From contig JAIYDG010000685.1 in assembly GCA_027487625.1 (NCBI GenBank), positions 1-46,708 of the forward strand: DNA of 46,708 nucleotides. Direction: 5' to 3'. Below the pieces are notes generated by a model. That model made no database searches. It had not been told where the DNA came from and saw nothing but the letters and a program-made list of their open reading frames with translations. The position numbers and the translations under genes are program-made. This document shows, piece after piece, positions 38,152-46,414 of the stretch. Position 1 is the stretch's first letter. Each line of letters opens with the position of its first letter. Source of the stretch: Bacteroidota bacterium (GTDB taxonomy: Bacteria; Bacteroidota; Bacteroidia; UKL13-3).

Positions 38152-38358
38152 TTAATCTTTTACATATTCAAGTATTTCTGAAGGTTGACAATCTAATGCT
38201 TTACAGATTGAATCTAATGTAGAAAATCGGATTGCTTTTGCTTTCCCTGTTTTTAGAATTGATAGATTGGATAATGTAATATCAACTTTACTTGAAAGTT
38301 CATTTAAACTCATTTTTCGCTTAGCCATTATCACGTCTAAATTTACAATTATTGCCAT
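38152..38358 (-). CDS. XRE/Cro-type transcriptional regulator (YozG-like)
   Basis: A 68-residue protein that is almost wholly a helix-turn-helix: LNELSSKVDITLSNLSILKTG near 18-38, followed by the STLDSICKALDCQPSEIL segment typical of small Cro/C1-like repressors. It follows a DUF2975 membrane protein with a 4-bp gap, a pairing seen widely (YozG-type regulators with DUF2975). It probably controls its own operon. Confidence 0.85.
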   Translation of the reverse strand: MAIIVNLDVIMAKRKMSLNELSSKVDITLSNLSILKTGKAKAIRFSTLDSICKALDCQPSEILEYVKD

Positions 38359-38362
38359 AAAA

Positions 38363-39064
38363 TTAAATGGTTAAATCAACTTCTTTTTTAAAATCACTTC
38401 CAAGAACAAAAAACTTTGTAATCATTAATAGAATTATCATAATTAAAAATGAACCTACTAATTCCTCATTATACAAGGCCTTTAAACCCCATATTTTATT
38501 TGGGGAATAAAAATAAAAACCCTGGATTTTGATATGTTCATTTACCAAAAGAGAAAATAGTTCAGCCCAAATTCCGTGTATTATTACTGCAATTGGGAAT
38601 ACAAAAGACAATCTTTTTATTAAAACTAAATTTCGGCTATTAAATGCATCTGTTGTATTTAAACTTTTCGAAAGTCTCCAAAAAGAATAGCTTACAAACA
38701 ACCAAATCCATAAATAAAACAAATCTAAAATTATAACCAAAGCTAAATTAATATCCATTGAATTTGCAAAATTATCAAAATCTAATTTGACATTTACAAT
38801 TTCATTTTTCGCAAAAGTTGCTGTTACTTGATTTCCTTCAATTTTATTATTGAATTCAAAGGATTGAACAGAATCTAAAACATCATGTCTTAAAAGTAAT
38901 GAGCCTCGGGTTGAAATTTTAATATTTTCATTTGCAAAAAATGAAAATGGATTTGTGTACTCAAACAGAGTAATAACAAAAACAAAAACTAGGTGAAGCC
39001 AAAAAATAAGTGCACATAATTTCATAAATAAAATGTGTTTGTTTTTCTGAAATAAGTTTTTCAT
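38363..39064 (-). CDS. DUF2975 membrane protein
   Basis: A 233-residue protein with four predicted membrane helices at about 13-34, 115-136, 152-175 and 195-217. Its charged loops and overall layout match DUF2975. The start is ATG 39064; the frame runs seven codons further to a TTG. The function of the family is unknown, but the constant link with a YozG-type repressor (next gene) suggests a small regulated envelope module. It has its own promoter. Confidence 0.72.
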   Translation of the reverse strand: MKNLFQKNKHILFMKLCALIFWLHLVFVFVITLFEYTNPFSFFANENIKISTRGSLLLRHDVLDSVQSFEFNNKIEGNQVTATFAKNEIVNVKLDFDNFANSMDINLALVIILDLFYLWIWLFVSYSFWRLSKSLNTTDAFNSRNLVLIKRLSFVFPIAVIIHGIWAELFSLLVNEHIKIQGFYFYSPNKIWGLKALYNEELVGSFLIMIILLMITKFFVLGSDFKKEVDLTI

Positions 39065-39082
39065 AATATTAAATTTAGAGTT

Positions 39083-39111
39083 CAAAAATAATAAAATATA
39101 TTAAATAACAA
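39083..39111 (-). promoter_or_regulatory. Promoter of the DUF2975/XRE pair
   Basis: The minus-strand -7 element is TATTTTTG (39090-39083) and the -33 TTG is at 39111-39109, with an 18-bp spacer, 18 bp upstream of the ATG. Confidence 0.55.
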
Positions 39112-39220
39112 TACTTATTTATTGTTTATCAATAATTCTTTAATTTTAAACAACATATTTTAAAATCCGAAAATATGGCCTATAATCTATAAAATCCTGC
39201 CACTCTGTCAGAAATATCCT

Positions 39221-39228
39221 TATATTTG
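39221..39228 (+). promoter_or_regulatory. -7 element before miaB
   Basis: TATATTTG fits TAnnTTTG and lies 20 bp before the ATG. The -33 region lacks a clear TTG. Confidence 0.4.
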
Positions 39229-39248
39229 TAATCCAAAAAATTGAATAA

Positions 39249-40628
39249 ATGAACGGAGATTTAGAAGCAAAAGAGCCAGAAAAAGCAATAAGAAACTTAT
39301 ACATTGAAACTTATGGATGTGCGATGAACTTTGCGGATAGTGAAGTAGTAGCATCTATTATGAGTGATAAAGGTTTTAGAACTACTCAAAACCTAGCTGA
39401 AGCTGATGTGGTTTTTATGAATACATGCTCAATTAGAGATAATGCAGAAGCTCATGTGTGGGGAAGAATTAAAGAAATGAAACCCTATAAAAGAAGCAAT
39501 CCAGGTTTAATTATTGGTGTGCTTGGCTGTATGGCTGAACGATTAAAAACTCAGTTTCTTGAAAAAGAACAGATAATTGATATTGTAGTTGGACCAGATG
39601 CATACAGAGATATTCCTCAATTGATTACCCAAGTTGAAGAAGGTCAAAAAGCTGTAAATGTGCTTTTATCAAGAGAAGAAACATATGCAGAAATTACTCC
39701 TGTTCGATTAAGTTCAAATGGCGTAACAGCTTTCATCAGCATAATGCGTGGTTGCGATAATATGTGTTCGTTTTGTGTAGTTCCATTTACCAGAGGAAGA
39801 GAAAGAAGCAGAGCCTCAGAATCGATTTTAAAGGAAGCACGTGATTTGTATGAAGTTGGTTATAAAGAAGTAACTTTATTGGGGCAGAATGTTGATTCAT
39901 ACAGAGAAGAAGATGCCGATGGAAATGTGATTTGCAATTTTGCACAACTCTTAGAAAAAGTAGCACAAATTGCTTCTGATTTAAGAATTAGATTTAGTAG
40001 CTCCCATCCAAAAGACATTACAGATGAAGTTTTATACACCATTAAAAAGTATGATAATATCTGTAATTATATCCATTACCCTATTCAATCAGGAAATAGT
40101 AGAGTTTTAAAACTGATGAACCGTACTTATGACAGAGAATGGTTAGAAATGAGATTAGCTAAAATTAGAGAAGTTCTTCCTGATTGTGGCATATCAACAG
40201 ATATTATAGCAGGATTTTGTAGCGAAACGGAAGAAGAGCATCAAGATACACTTTCATTGTTTAAAGAAGCCAAATTCAATTTTGCATTCATGTATCAATA
40301 TAGTGAAAGACCCGGCACACTTGCTGCTCGTAGGTATGCTGATGATGTTCCGGTTGATGTGAAACACAGACGTCTTTCTGAAATTATTGCCATTCAAAGT
40401 AAAAACAGCATTGAACTAAACCATTTAGAAATTGGCAAAACTCACATTGTTTTAATTGAAGGATTTTCGAAAAGATCTGAAGACGATTTAAGAGGTAGAA
40501 ACGATAAAAGTCAGGTAGTAATTTTCCCAAGAGAACATTACCAAAAGGGACAATACGTTAAGGTTTTGATTGAAAGGGTAACTCAAACCAGCTTAATTGG
40601 CAAGGTAGTAGAAGAAGTAAAATTTTAA
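39249..40628 (+). CDS. miaB: tRNA methylthiotransferase MiaB
   Basis: A 459-residue radical SAM methylthiotransferase that converts i6A37 to ms2i6A37 in tRNA. The N-terminal domain binds one iron-sulfur cluster with Cys24 (TYGCAMN), Cys60 (NTCSIRD) and Cys94 (LGCMAER). The radical SAM cluster is Cys169-x3-Cys173-x2-Cys176. A TRAM domain is at the C-terminus from about 390. All key residues are present. It begins a plus-strand run with the pseudo-peptidase (1-bp gap) and the sigma-54 activator. MiaA, which makes its substrate, is at 32654-33565. Confidence 0.96.
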   Translation: MNGDLEAKEPEKAIRNLYIETYGCAMNFADSEVVASIMSDKGFRTTQNLAEADVVFMNTCSIRDNAEAHVWGRIKEMKPYKRSNPGLIIGVLGCMAERLKTQFLEKEQIIDIVVGPDAYRDIPQLITQVEEGQKAVNVLLSREETYAEITPVRLSSNGVTAFISIMRGCDNMCSFCVVPFTRGRERSRASESILKEARDLYEVGYKEVTLLGQNVDSYREEDADGNVICNFAQLLEKVAQIASDLRIRFSSSHPKDITDEVLYTIKKYDNICNYIHYPIQSGNSRVLKLMNRTYDREWLEMRLAKIREVLPDCGISTDIIAGFCSETEEEHQDTLSLFKEAKFNFAFMYQYSERPGTLAARRYADDVPVDVKHRRLSEIIAIQSKNSIELNHLEIGKTHIVLIEGFSKRSEDDLRGRNDKSQVVIFPREHYQKGQYVKVLIERVTQTSLIGKVVEEVKF

Positions 40629-40629
40629 T

Positions 40630-41943
40630 TTGGATTACGAAAAGTCATATCAGTTATTAGAAAAGTTTAATCTTTATTTCAGGGAATTGTCGGAATCTGG
40701 CAGAACAAAATTCCTTGAAAGAACAGCTGTGCTTAGTAAAGAGATTAATGTATATGGCAAAGACATGGATGTTAGTCCAGAAATGAAACTTATTGTACTC
40801 TCCTACTTTACGCAACTAACATTTGGATTAGAAAATTATTTTATTGGTGACTTTGATACGATTTATCTTTATGAAAAAGAGTTTACAGGAGCAAGTGGCA
40901 ACAAATCAAAAACAGGCCAAACCTTTCATACCAAGATAATCGCACTTTCATGGTATCATTTTTCTGAATCGCATTTAAAAGTTAATGATGGTGATAATTT
41001 AGGTTATTACCATATTTCACAAGCAATGGTTCAAGCTTTAAAAAATGGTGATTCAATTGATGATATTTTTGTTGGTTACTATAAAACGGCTTCTGAAATT
41101 GTGTTTTCAGAATTAGAAAAAAACAAATTTCTTAGCTTTTATAATAACAATAGAAGCATCATAAAAAATCAGGATTTCGATTCATTGTTTCCAATTTTAA
41201 CCGAATTGTTTTTTGACAATCCAGTTGAACTTTCAAAAACTTTGCCTGATACTTATACAAGATTATGTATTTTGTATAACCAAGACCCAATGGCCTTTGA
41301 CCAGAATTATGAACTTGATAAAAACAAATACAGAAACAAAAAAAATGTTAGTCCAATCCCTGAGAAAATAAAAAAAGTCTATTCATATTATACTTCACAT
41401 TGGACTCATAATCTGCCTTTATTCAATATAATTCTTGTCCCTGTTTTTTTCATTTATTACATAAGGCCACATTTATTGTTAACCTTTAATCAGTTAATAT
41501 TAATCACCATTATTAGTAGTTTGTTGATTTATGTTTTTGGTCGAAAATTTTTCATTGGAAGAGGATTATTTAAATCTGAATTTTGGTTGATATTTAACTG
41601 TTTATTTGGATTTGGTCCATCATTTATATTTTTGATTTTTTGGAGTAGTTTATATTTAAACTTCAGCCCAACAACAACAGAACACGCCATTGAAACAAGA
41701 GATATCATAAGTAAAAGGAGCAAAAATGGAGGAACAAGGGTACATAGTTTTACTTATTATTTAAGTGATAACTTTTTAGACGAGTTCCCAGAAGCTAGAA
41801 CATTATTTGTAGAAGATATAGACCCTGAAAATTTTCCAGAAAACCCCAAATTTAGATTTACAGTAGCTACAAGTCTATATGGATTTAAAGTAGTTACAGA
41901 AAAAAGATTAATTGAAGATAAAAATGAATATTCAAGATATTAA
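40630..41943 (+). CDS. Membrane-anchored MtfA/M90-like protein without catalytic residues
   Basis: A 437-residue protein of two parts. Residues 1-225 align by eye with the MtfA (M90) zinc peptidase fold: VSPEMKLIVLSYF, FDTIYLYEKEF, IIALSWYHF, DGDNLGYYHISQ and TRLCILYNQDPM. The zinc site HExxH is replaced by YHISQ at 127-131, so both histidines and the catalytic glutamate are gone. The remainder has about three membrane helices (262-280, 284-304, 316-342) and a soluble tail of about 95 residues. Start TTG, one base after the miaB stop; no better start exists. Its end overlaps the next gene by 20 bp. I infer a binding or regulatory role, not proteolysis. The family call is from motif memory. 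Confidence 0.65.
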   Translation: MDYEKSYQLLEKFNLYFRELSESGRTKFLERTAVLSKEINVYGKDMDVSPEMKLIVLSYFTQLTFGLENYFIGDFDTIYLYEKEFTGASGNKSKTGQTFHTKIIALSWYHFSESHLKVNDGDNLGYYHISQAMVQALKNGDSIDDIFVGYYKTASEIVFSELEKNKFLSFYNNNRSIIKNQDFDSLFPILTELFFDNPVELSKTLPDTYTRLCILYNQDPMAFDQNYELDKNKYRNKKNVSPIPEKIKKVYSYYTSHWTHNLPLFNIILVPVFFIYYIRPHLLLTFNQLILITIISSLLIYVFGRKFFIGRGLFKSEFWLIFNCLFGFGPSFIFLIFWSSLYLNFSPTTTEHAIETRDIISKRSKNGGTRVHSFTYYLSDNFLDEFPEARTLFVEDIDPENFPENPKFRFTVATSLYGFKVVTEKRLIEDKNEYSRY

Positions 41944-43177
41944 ACAGCGCTTTGAAATTATAGGCAATTCTCCCCTTTTAAATATTGCTTTAGAAACAGC
42001 AGTTAAAGTTTCTGGCACCGACATTACCGTTTTAATTAACGGTGAAAGTGGTGTTGGTAAAGAAGCCTTTTCGAAAATTATACATGCATTGAGTCACCGT
42101 AAACATGGTCCATTTATTGCCGTTAACTGCGGTGCAATACCAGAAGGAACAATCGATTCAGAATTATTTGGACATGAAAAAGGTTCCTTCACTGGCGCAC
42201 ATGATACACGAAAAGGCTATTTTGAAACTGTAAATACTGGAACCATTTTTTTAGATGAAGTAGGTGAACTTCCATTAGAAACCCAAGCTAGGTTATTAAG
42301 GATGTTAGAAAGCGGCGAATTCTTGAAAGTTGGTTCTAGCAAAGTGCAAAAAACAGATGTAAGAATTATTGCTGCAACCAATAAAGATTTATTAGACCTT
42401 TCACAAACTGGAAGATTTAGGGAAGATTTGTATTACAGACTTTCGACAGTGCCAATTAAAGTTCCGCCATTGAGAGAAAGAAGAGAAGATATTGGATTAT
42501 TATTCAGAAAATTCTCTGCTGATTTTGCTGAAAAATATCGTTCTAAACCAGTTGTTTTGGAGCCCGATGCTTTACAAATGATGGTAAATTTTAGGTGGCC
42601 TGGTAATATTAGACAACTTAAAAATATTGCTGAACAATTATCGGTTTTAGATGAAGACAAAATTGTTAGTGGCAGCGAATTACAAAGGATTTTACCTCCA
42701 GAAAAATCTGGATTGCCAATGATTATTGGAAACTCAGCTGCTGAAATGCAATTGAGTGAAAGAGATATCATGTATAAATTTTTATTAGATTTAAGAAAAG
42801 ATCTTTCCGATTTAAAAGCAGTAGTTTATGATATGATGCAAGGAAATTTAAACAATACGGAAATCTTTAAACAACCTGTAAATCATTCAAGCATAACAAC
42901 TCCAGTTTATAATGCCCCAGATTATACCCAACCTTTACCGGTAACACAACCTGTAGTTCAAATTACACATCCAAATCATGTTCATTCAAATGAATATATT
43001 GATATAACAGAATCGAATCCAGAACCTGAATCATTATCATTAGAACAAAAGGAAATTGAGCTAATAAGTAAATCGCTAAAAAAACATCATGGGAAGCGCA
43101 AAAAAGCTGCACAAGAACTTGGCATCTCAGAAAGAACCTTGTATAGAAAAATTAAACAATACGATTTAGAAGATTAG
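41924..43177 (+). CDS. Sigma-54-dependent activator (AAA+ and Fis HTH, no sensor domain)
   Basis: A 417-residue bacterial enhancer-binding protein. The AAA+ domain starts almost at once: Walker A GESGVGKE at 40-47, the sigma-54 contact loop GSFTGA (a variant of GAFTGA) at 87-92, Walker B FLDE near 109-112 and RWPGNIRQL near 225. After a Pro/Gln-rich linker, residues about 375-417 form a Fis-type HTH (ERTLYRKIKQY). There is no receiver, GAF or PAS domain, so control must come from expression or a partner protein. The ATG at 41924 lies inside the end of the pseudo-peptidase gene; a TTG four codons upstream is the alternative. Its last 125 bp are repeated at 45431. Confidence 0.9.
   Translation: MNIQDIKQRFEIIGNSPLLNIALETAVKVSGTDITVLINGESGVGKEAFSKIIHALSHRKHGPFIAVNCGAIPEGTIDSELFGHEKGSFTGAHDTRKGYFETVNTGTIFLDEVGELPLETQARLLRMLESGEFLKVGSSKVQKTDVRIIAATNKDLLDLSQTGRFREDLYYRLSTVPIKVPPLRERREDIGLLFRKFSADFAEKYRSKPVVLEPDALQMMVNFRWPGNIRQLKNIAEQLSVLDEDKIVSGSELQRILPPEKSGLPMIIGNSAAEMQLSERDIMYKFLLDLRKDLSDLKAVVYDMMQGNLNNTEIFKQPVNHSSITTPVYNAPDYTQPLPVTQPVVQITHPNHVHSNEYIDITESNPEPESLSLEQKEIELISKSLKKHHGKRKKAAQELGISERTLYRKIKQYDLED
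43053..43177 (+). repeat. Direct repeat DR1 (3' end of the activator gene)
   Basis: The last 125 bp of the activator gene, including the stop, recur without gaps at 45431-45555. Four bases differ (43075, 43093, 43096, 43099), all at third codon positions and all synonymous. The final 78 bp are identical. Confidence 0.95.
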
Positions 43178-43181
43178 TAGT

Positions 43182-43429
43182 TAGGGCCTGCTGAAAATCT
43201 TAACTAGCACTAATTATCAATCAATTGAATTAGTTTTTTATAAATCAAGTGCAAGGTTTTATTTACAATTGCTTAAAAATCCTTGTATCAAGTGCAATTA
43301 GTTTTCAATTTACTTGAAGACAGAAACAAGGCCATCTTTGTCGTTGCTGCCAAATTGAAGTATCATTTATACATCTATTTTGGCAGCGTCTAAAATCTGA
43401 CCTGTTTCTGTCTTTTTCAGCAGGCCCTA
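43182..43429. mobile_element. MITE-like element with 16-bp inverted ends
   Basis: The sequence begins TAGGGCCTGCTGAAAA (43182-43197) and ends with its exact reverse complement (43414-43429), about 248 bp in total. The right part is itself an imperfect palindrome: GACAGAAAC near 43319 faces GTTTCTGTC at 43404-43412, and GCTGCCAAA faces TTTTGGCAGC. The left part has a hairpin around CAAGGTTTTA/TAAAAATCCTTG (43253-43291). There is no transposase. It looks like the two ends of an insertion sequence joined after loss of the middle. The IS family is not assigned. Confidence 0.65.
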
Positions 43430-43430
43430 G

Positions 43431-43577
43431 TTAAGACTTGCTGAAAATCTTTATTAGTACTTATTTATTGTCTAACAATTGGATGAGGTTTTAATATTCT
43501 TAATGCAAGGTTTTAGGCAGAATTTTATAGAAATCCCTGCATCATTTTAAATTCGTTTTCAATTTACCTAGAGATTG
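43431..43577 (+). repeat. Degenerate second copy of the MITE left half
   Basis: Starting TTAAGACTTGCTGAAAATCTT, it follows the same order of blocks as 43182-43327: CTGAAAATCTT, TGCAAGGTTTTA, AATCC.TG.ATCA, TTTTCAATTTAC and GA..GAAAC. Many substitutions separate the copies. The GCAAGG/CCCTGC hairpin is still recognisable. The right half is missing. Confidence 0.5.
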
Positions 43578-43620
43578 AAACTTTTAGGATATATTCAAAA
43601 TGCAATGTTTGGTATGAAAA

Positions 43621-45141
43621 CTATTCATGAAGCAATCTTTGTGTATGTACAAGTGTGTTATTTTGCTTAATTGTCAAAATATACAAACCTTTTGGGAGCT
43701 TATCTAAGTTAACTTCTGCTGGTAATTGCTGTTTATATTCCATTATTCTTTGTCCTACAACATTCACAAAACTTAATTCATAATCTCCTTCATTTGGAGT
43801 TTCAACAAAAACTTTATCTGTAAATGGATTGGGGTAAATCTTATAATCTAAAGTAGCTAACTGTTTAAAAACCGGAATGATATTACCAACAGAATCTAAA
43901 CGCAATAACAACGGATACCACATTTGGGTAGAGGCATTATATGCAGGTAAGCATACAAAAAATACTTTGGATTGCATTTGAATGCAATTGTCATAATAAA
44001 CATTACCAGGCGATAATAAACCTGGAAATCCCTCCAATTTTTGTTCATTCAAAAAATCATTAAATAATTTTTCTTCATAAAAAGAATTGAACAATCTTAT
44101 TGTTTGAAAATTTTTATCAGCTAAAACAAATTTGATCTTAAAATTTTCTTCTAATTGAAACAAAAAAACATCCTCACCTATTGAATTAACTAAGGATAGA
44201 GGATATTTTATTGATTCCAATAAAATCTTACTTCCATTATTTAAGTCAATTAACCTAATAAAGTCTACTCTTTCATTGGTTGTAAAATCTTCTACTTGTC
44301 CCAAAAACACCAATTCCCCTCTTTTATTTTTTAGAGGCATAAGATATTGTATTACCCGAATACTATCATTTGTGTTCTTTCTATACTGAAATGGAATAAT
44401 ATCGATACTATCTATAAAATAAGTATTTACTATTTCATTTGTTTGGTAATTAAATTTTGAAAGACCAATTACGCTAATTCTCCAGTTAATAATATTGTTA
44501 CTCCAAGAAATTAAATTGATTTCCTTTTTAATAGTGTCCAATCTTGAAATCCATAGGCCTTTACTCCATGGATATGTATAATTCATTTTAAGTGAAAGAT
44601 TTTTGCCTGCTGTTGAAATAGTAGAAACATAACTCACACAAAATGTATCACTCATACTAAAGTTTTCAAAAAACCCTGCAACAAATATTTTATCATCAAC
44701 CCAATCTATTGTATAAGCTCGGTCGCTGGCAATTCTCTTATTTATTACAGGGGTTTTCCACAATAAATTTCCTAATGAATCAAGTTTAACTAAAAAACTC
44801 GTAAGCGGTAAAGGCACCCACTCTGATTGAACCAGCAAATAAATATTCTTATCCTTATCAACTTTTGTTGTAACTAATTTGCAATCTTCTCCAGGGATGC
44901 TAATAATACTTTCCCATTCAACTATTCCCTTATCATTTATGCAATTTACTACTTCACAATACCCAAGGGAATCAATATTTGAATCATAAATAAAGAGAAC
45001 TTTTTCTATATTTAGTCGTGTTAAACTAACAACAGGTATATTAGAATAAATACTCCTTCCAATGAGTGTAATTGCACTCTTTTGCCCATAATGAATAAAG
45101 GGAAAAGCCACTAAAAACAAAAGAATGCAAAGTATCCTCAT
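43621..45141 (-). CDS. Secreted protein with T9SS type A sorting domain
   Basis: A 506-residue protein. The signal peptide ends near FIHYGQ. The body alternates short beta strands of the kind WxxxxxDKxxNxYLL and LVKLDSLGNLLWKTP, which recalls the beta-propeller repeats of Bacteroidota proteins that carry L-D-x-x-G-N-x-x-W motifs. The last 85 residues are a type A T9SS sorting domain (YKIYPNPFTDKV, VVGQRIMEY, LPKGLYILTI). It is thus a likely client of the GldKLMN system. It lies inside the DR-flanked island, opposite in strand to the activator. The function is unknown. Confidence 0.8.
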   Translation of the reverse strand: MRILCILLFLVAFPFIHYGQKSAITLIGRSIYSNIPVVSLTRLNIEKVLFIYDSNIDSLGYCEVVNCINDKGIVEWESIISIPGEDCKLVTTKVDKDKNIYLLVQSEWVPLPLTSFLVKLDSLGNLLWKTPVINKRIASDRAYTIDWVDDKIFVAGFFENFSMSDTFCVSYVSTISTAGKNLSLKMNYTYPWSKGLWISRLDTIKKEINLISWSNNIINWRISVIGLSKFNYQTNEIVNTYFIDSIDIIPFQYRKNTNDSIRVIQYLMPLKNKRGELVFLGQVEDFTTNERVDFIRLIDLNNGSKILLESIKYPLSLVNSIGEDVFLFQLEENFKIKFVLADKNFQTIRLFNSFYEEKLFNDFLNEQKLEGFPGLLSPGNVYYDNCIQMQSKVFFVCLPAYNASTQMWYPLLLRLDSVGNIIPVFKQLATLDYKIYPNPFTDKVFVETPNEGDYELSFVNVVGQRIMEYKQQLPAEVNLDKLPKGLYILTIKQNNTLVHTQRLLHE

Positions 45142-45177
45142 TTAATGTTTGATAATTAATTTTGTTTTTAAAAGTAA

Positions 45178-45428
45178 CTAATTAGTAGAGGTATCAACAA
45201 GAATACAAATATAAAAACCATCTTGTAAACTGTTAAAGTCAACATTTTCATTCATCACAATTTTCCATATACATTTCTCCAATAGTATTAAAAAGATAGA
45301 CAATTATTGATTTATCTTTTGAAAAACCATTGATTTTTACATATCCAATACTAGGTTTTGGTTTAAATAAAAACTTCATCATTTGAAAAAACAAGAACAT
45401 TTAACTTTTCTGATTCATTACATTGAAT
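45178..45428 (-). pseudogene. Remnant of a T9SS sorting-domain gene
   Basis: On the minus strand, three frames in series give a broken T9SS tail. These are CNESEKLNVLVFSNDEVFI then stop; FKPKPSIGYVKINGF running on to NTIGEMYMENCDE then stop; and NENVDFNSLQDGFYICILV, ending at TAG 45180-45178. Together they read like PNPxxGxVxI, the iGexx turn and GxYxxxlv of a type A domain. Two frameshifts and the absence of the protein ahead of it mark it as dead. It is cut off within a few bases of repeat DR2. Confidence 0.65.
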
Positions 45429-45430
45429 AA

Positions 45431-45555
45431 AAATTGAGCTAATAAGTAAATCACTAAAAAAACATCATGGAAAACGTAAAAAAGCTGCACAAGAACTTGG
45501 CATCTCAGAAAGAACCTTGTATAGAAAAATTAAACAATACGATTTAGAAGATTAG
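45431..45555 (+). pseudogene. Direct repeat DR2: detached copy of the activator's Fis HTH end
   Basis: An ungapped copy of 43053-43177 encoding exactly the same 40 residues and stop. In the same frame a TGA stands at 45424-45426 and no ATG, GTG or TTG start precedes the HTH, so it is unlikely to be translated on its own. The conservation of the protein sequence despite four DNA changes implies it was part of a working gene until recently. Confidence 0.85.
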
Positions 45556-45905
45556 AAAATTGCATAAAAAAAGGGCTTGCATCGATTCAGGTATAGGCCT
45601 TCTCCTAACTTCCGAACAGGGATACCCAAAACACCCAATTTTGCTAGCGTAACTAACGCACTACTTGGCAATTGCAATTTTAAGTTTGGAAATCAGCTGA
45701 ATAATGCTGGTAATTTTTATAGACCTCTTACAAATTAGTTCATTTCGGGAATTCTGGCTCATTATGAGATTATTGACCCATTATGGGACATTTTTGAATT
45801 ACTTTGCATGTGTCAGAAATACATATCTATTTGAATATTAGTTATATGTAAAAATTTATTGAGTTTGGCTTATCAATTGCAAATCAGATAATAAACCAAT
45901 CAACA
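45556..45905. other. Gene-free stretch behind DR2
   Basis: No credible coding frame was found. The notable content is a pair of short palindromes at 45758-45787. A CTTCCGAACAGGG string near 45609-45621 resembles the core of 5S rRNA, but the rest does not fit. No clear terminator hairpin is seen after DR2. Confidence 0.5.
45758..45787. promoter_or_regulatory. Two spaced palindromes, possible operator
   Basis: CTCATTATGAG (45758-45768) and CCCATTATGGG (45777-45787) are perfect 11-bp inverted repeats sharing the core CATTATG. Their centres are 19 bp apart, close to two helical turns. They lie about 120 bp ahead of the lipoprotein gene at 45906. A dimeric regulator site is possible. Confidence 0.35.
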
Positions 45906-46307
45906 ATGAAAAATTTAAGTAACCTATCAATCCTGATTTTTACAAGTGTAATATTATTGCCAAGTTGCAAAAAAGACCTTGTTGAAAAATTTGAACAAAA
46001 CAAAACCACTGAAAAAGTAATTGCAAAGAATACTTCTGAAGTGAAGGCTCCAGAAAATTTTAAATGGAATACCAACAGAACCATAAAATTTACAGCTAAT
46101 CCTATAGTAGGAGATGCTAGAGTATCAGTACTAAGAGTTGAATCAACTGATGGAGCCGTTTTATTTACAAAGCTTCAAAAAGTAAAAGAAAGTGTGGATT
46201 TAACTTTAGAGGTACCTGCTCGTTATGAAAAAGTGAATGTAGTTTTTGGCGGCATGCAACAGACTTATGACACAAAAAGTGGAAAAGTAGAGCGAACCTT
46301 TAATTAA
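45906..46307 (+). CDS. Small lipoprotein, unknown function
   Basis: A 133-residue lipoprotein. It has a hydrophobic signal and lipobox LLPSC (Cys21), followed by KKD and a charged linker to about residue 50. A beta-rich domain of about 80 residues follows (WNTNRTIKFTANPIVGD, then RVSVLRVESTDG), resembling small Ig-like or carboxypeptidase-regulatory-like beta sandwiches in secreted Bacteroidota proteins. I do not recognise a family. It precedes another secreted-protein gene on the same strand with a 107-bp gap that shows nothing notable. Confidence 0.65.
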   Translation: MKNLSNLSILIFTSVILLPSCKKDLVEKFEQNKTTEKVIAKNTSEVKAPENFKWNTNRTIKFTANPIVGDARVSVLRVESTDGAVLFTKLQKVKESVDLTLEVPARYEKVNVVFGGMQQTYDTKSGKVERTFN

Positions 46308-46414
46308 AAATACTTCAGAAATTTGTTAAGTACATTAAACCTGATTTATCTAAATGCAAGAGAAGTTGCAAAAAAGAAAAAACCACTAGTTTATAAAAAT
46401 TGTAAATAAATCAT

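Noticed and set aside
45573-45690. Possible 5S rRNA remnant
   Set aside because: CTTCCGAACAGGG sits at about the right distance from a possible 5' end, but helix I and the 3' half do not pair or match; I would not call it without a covariance-model hit.
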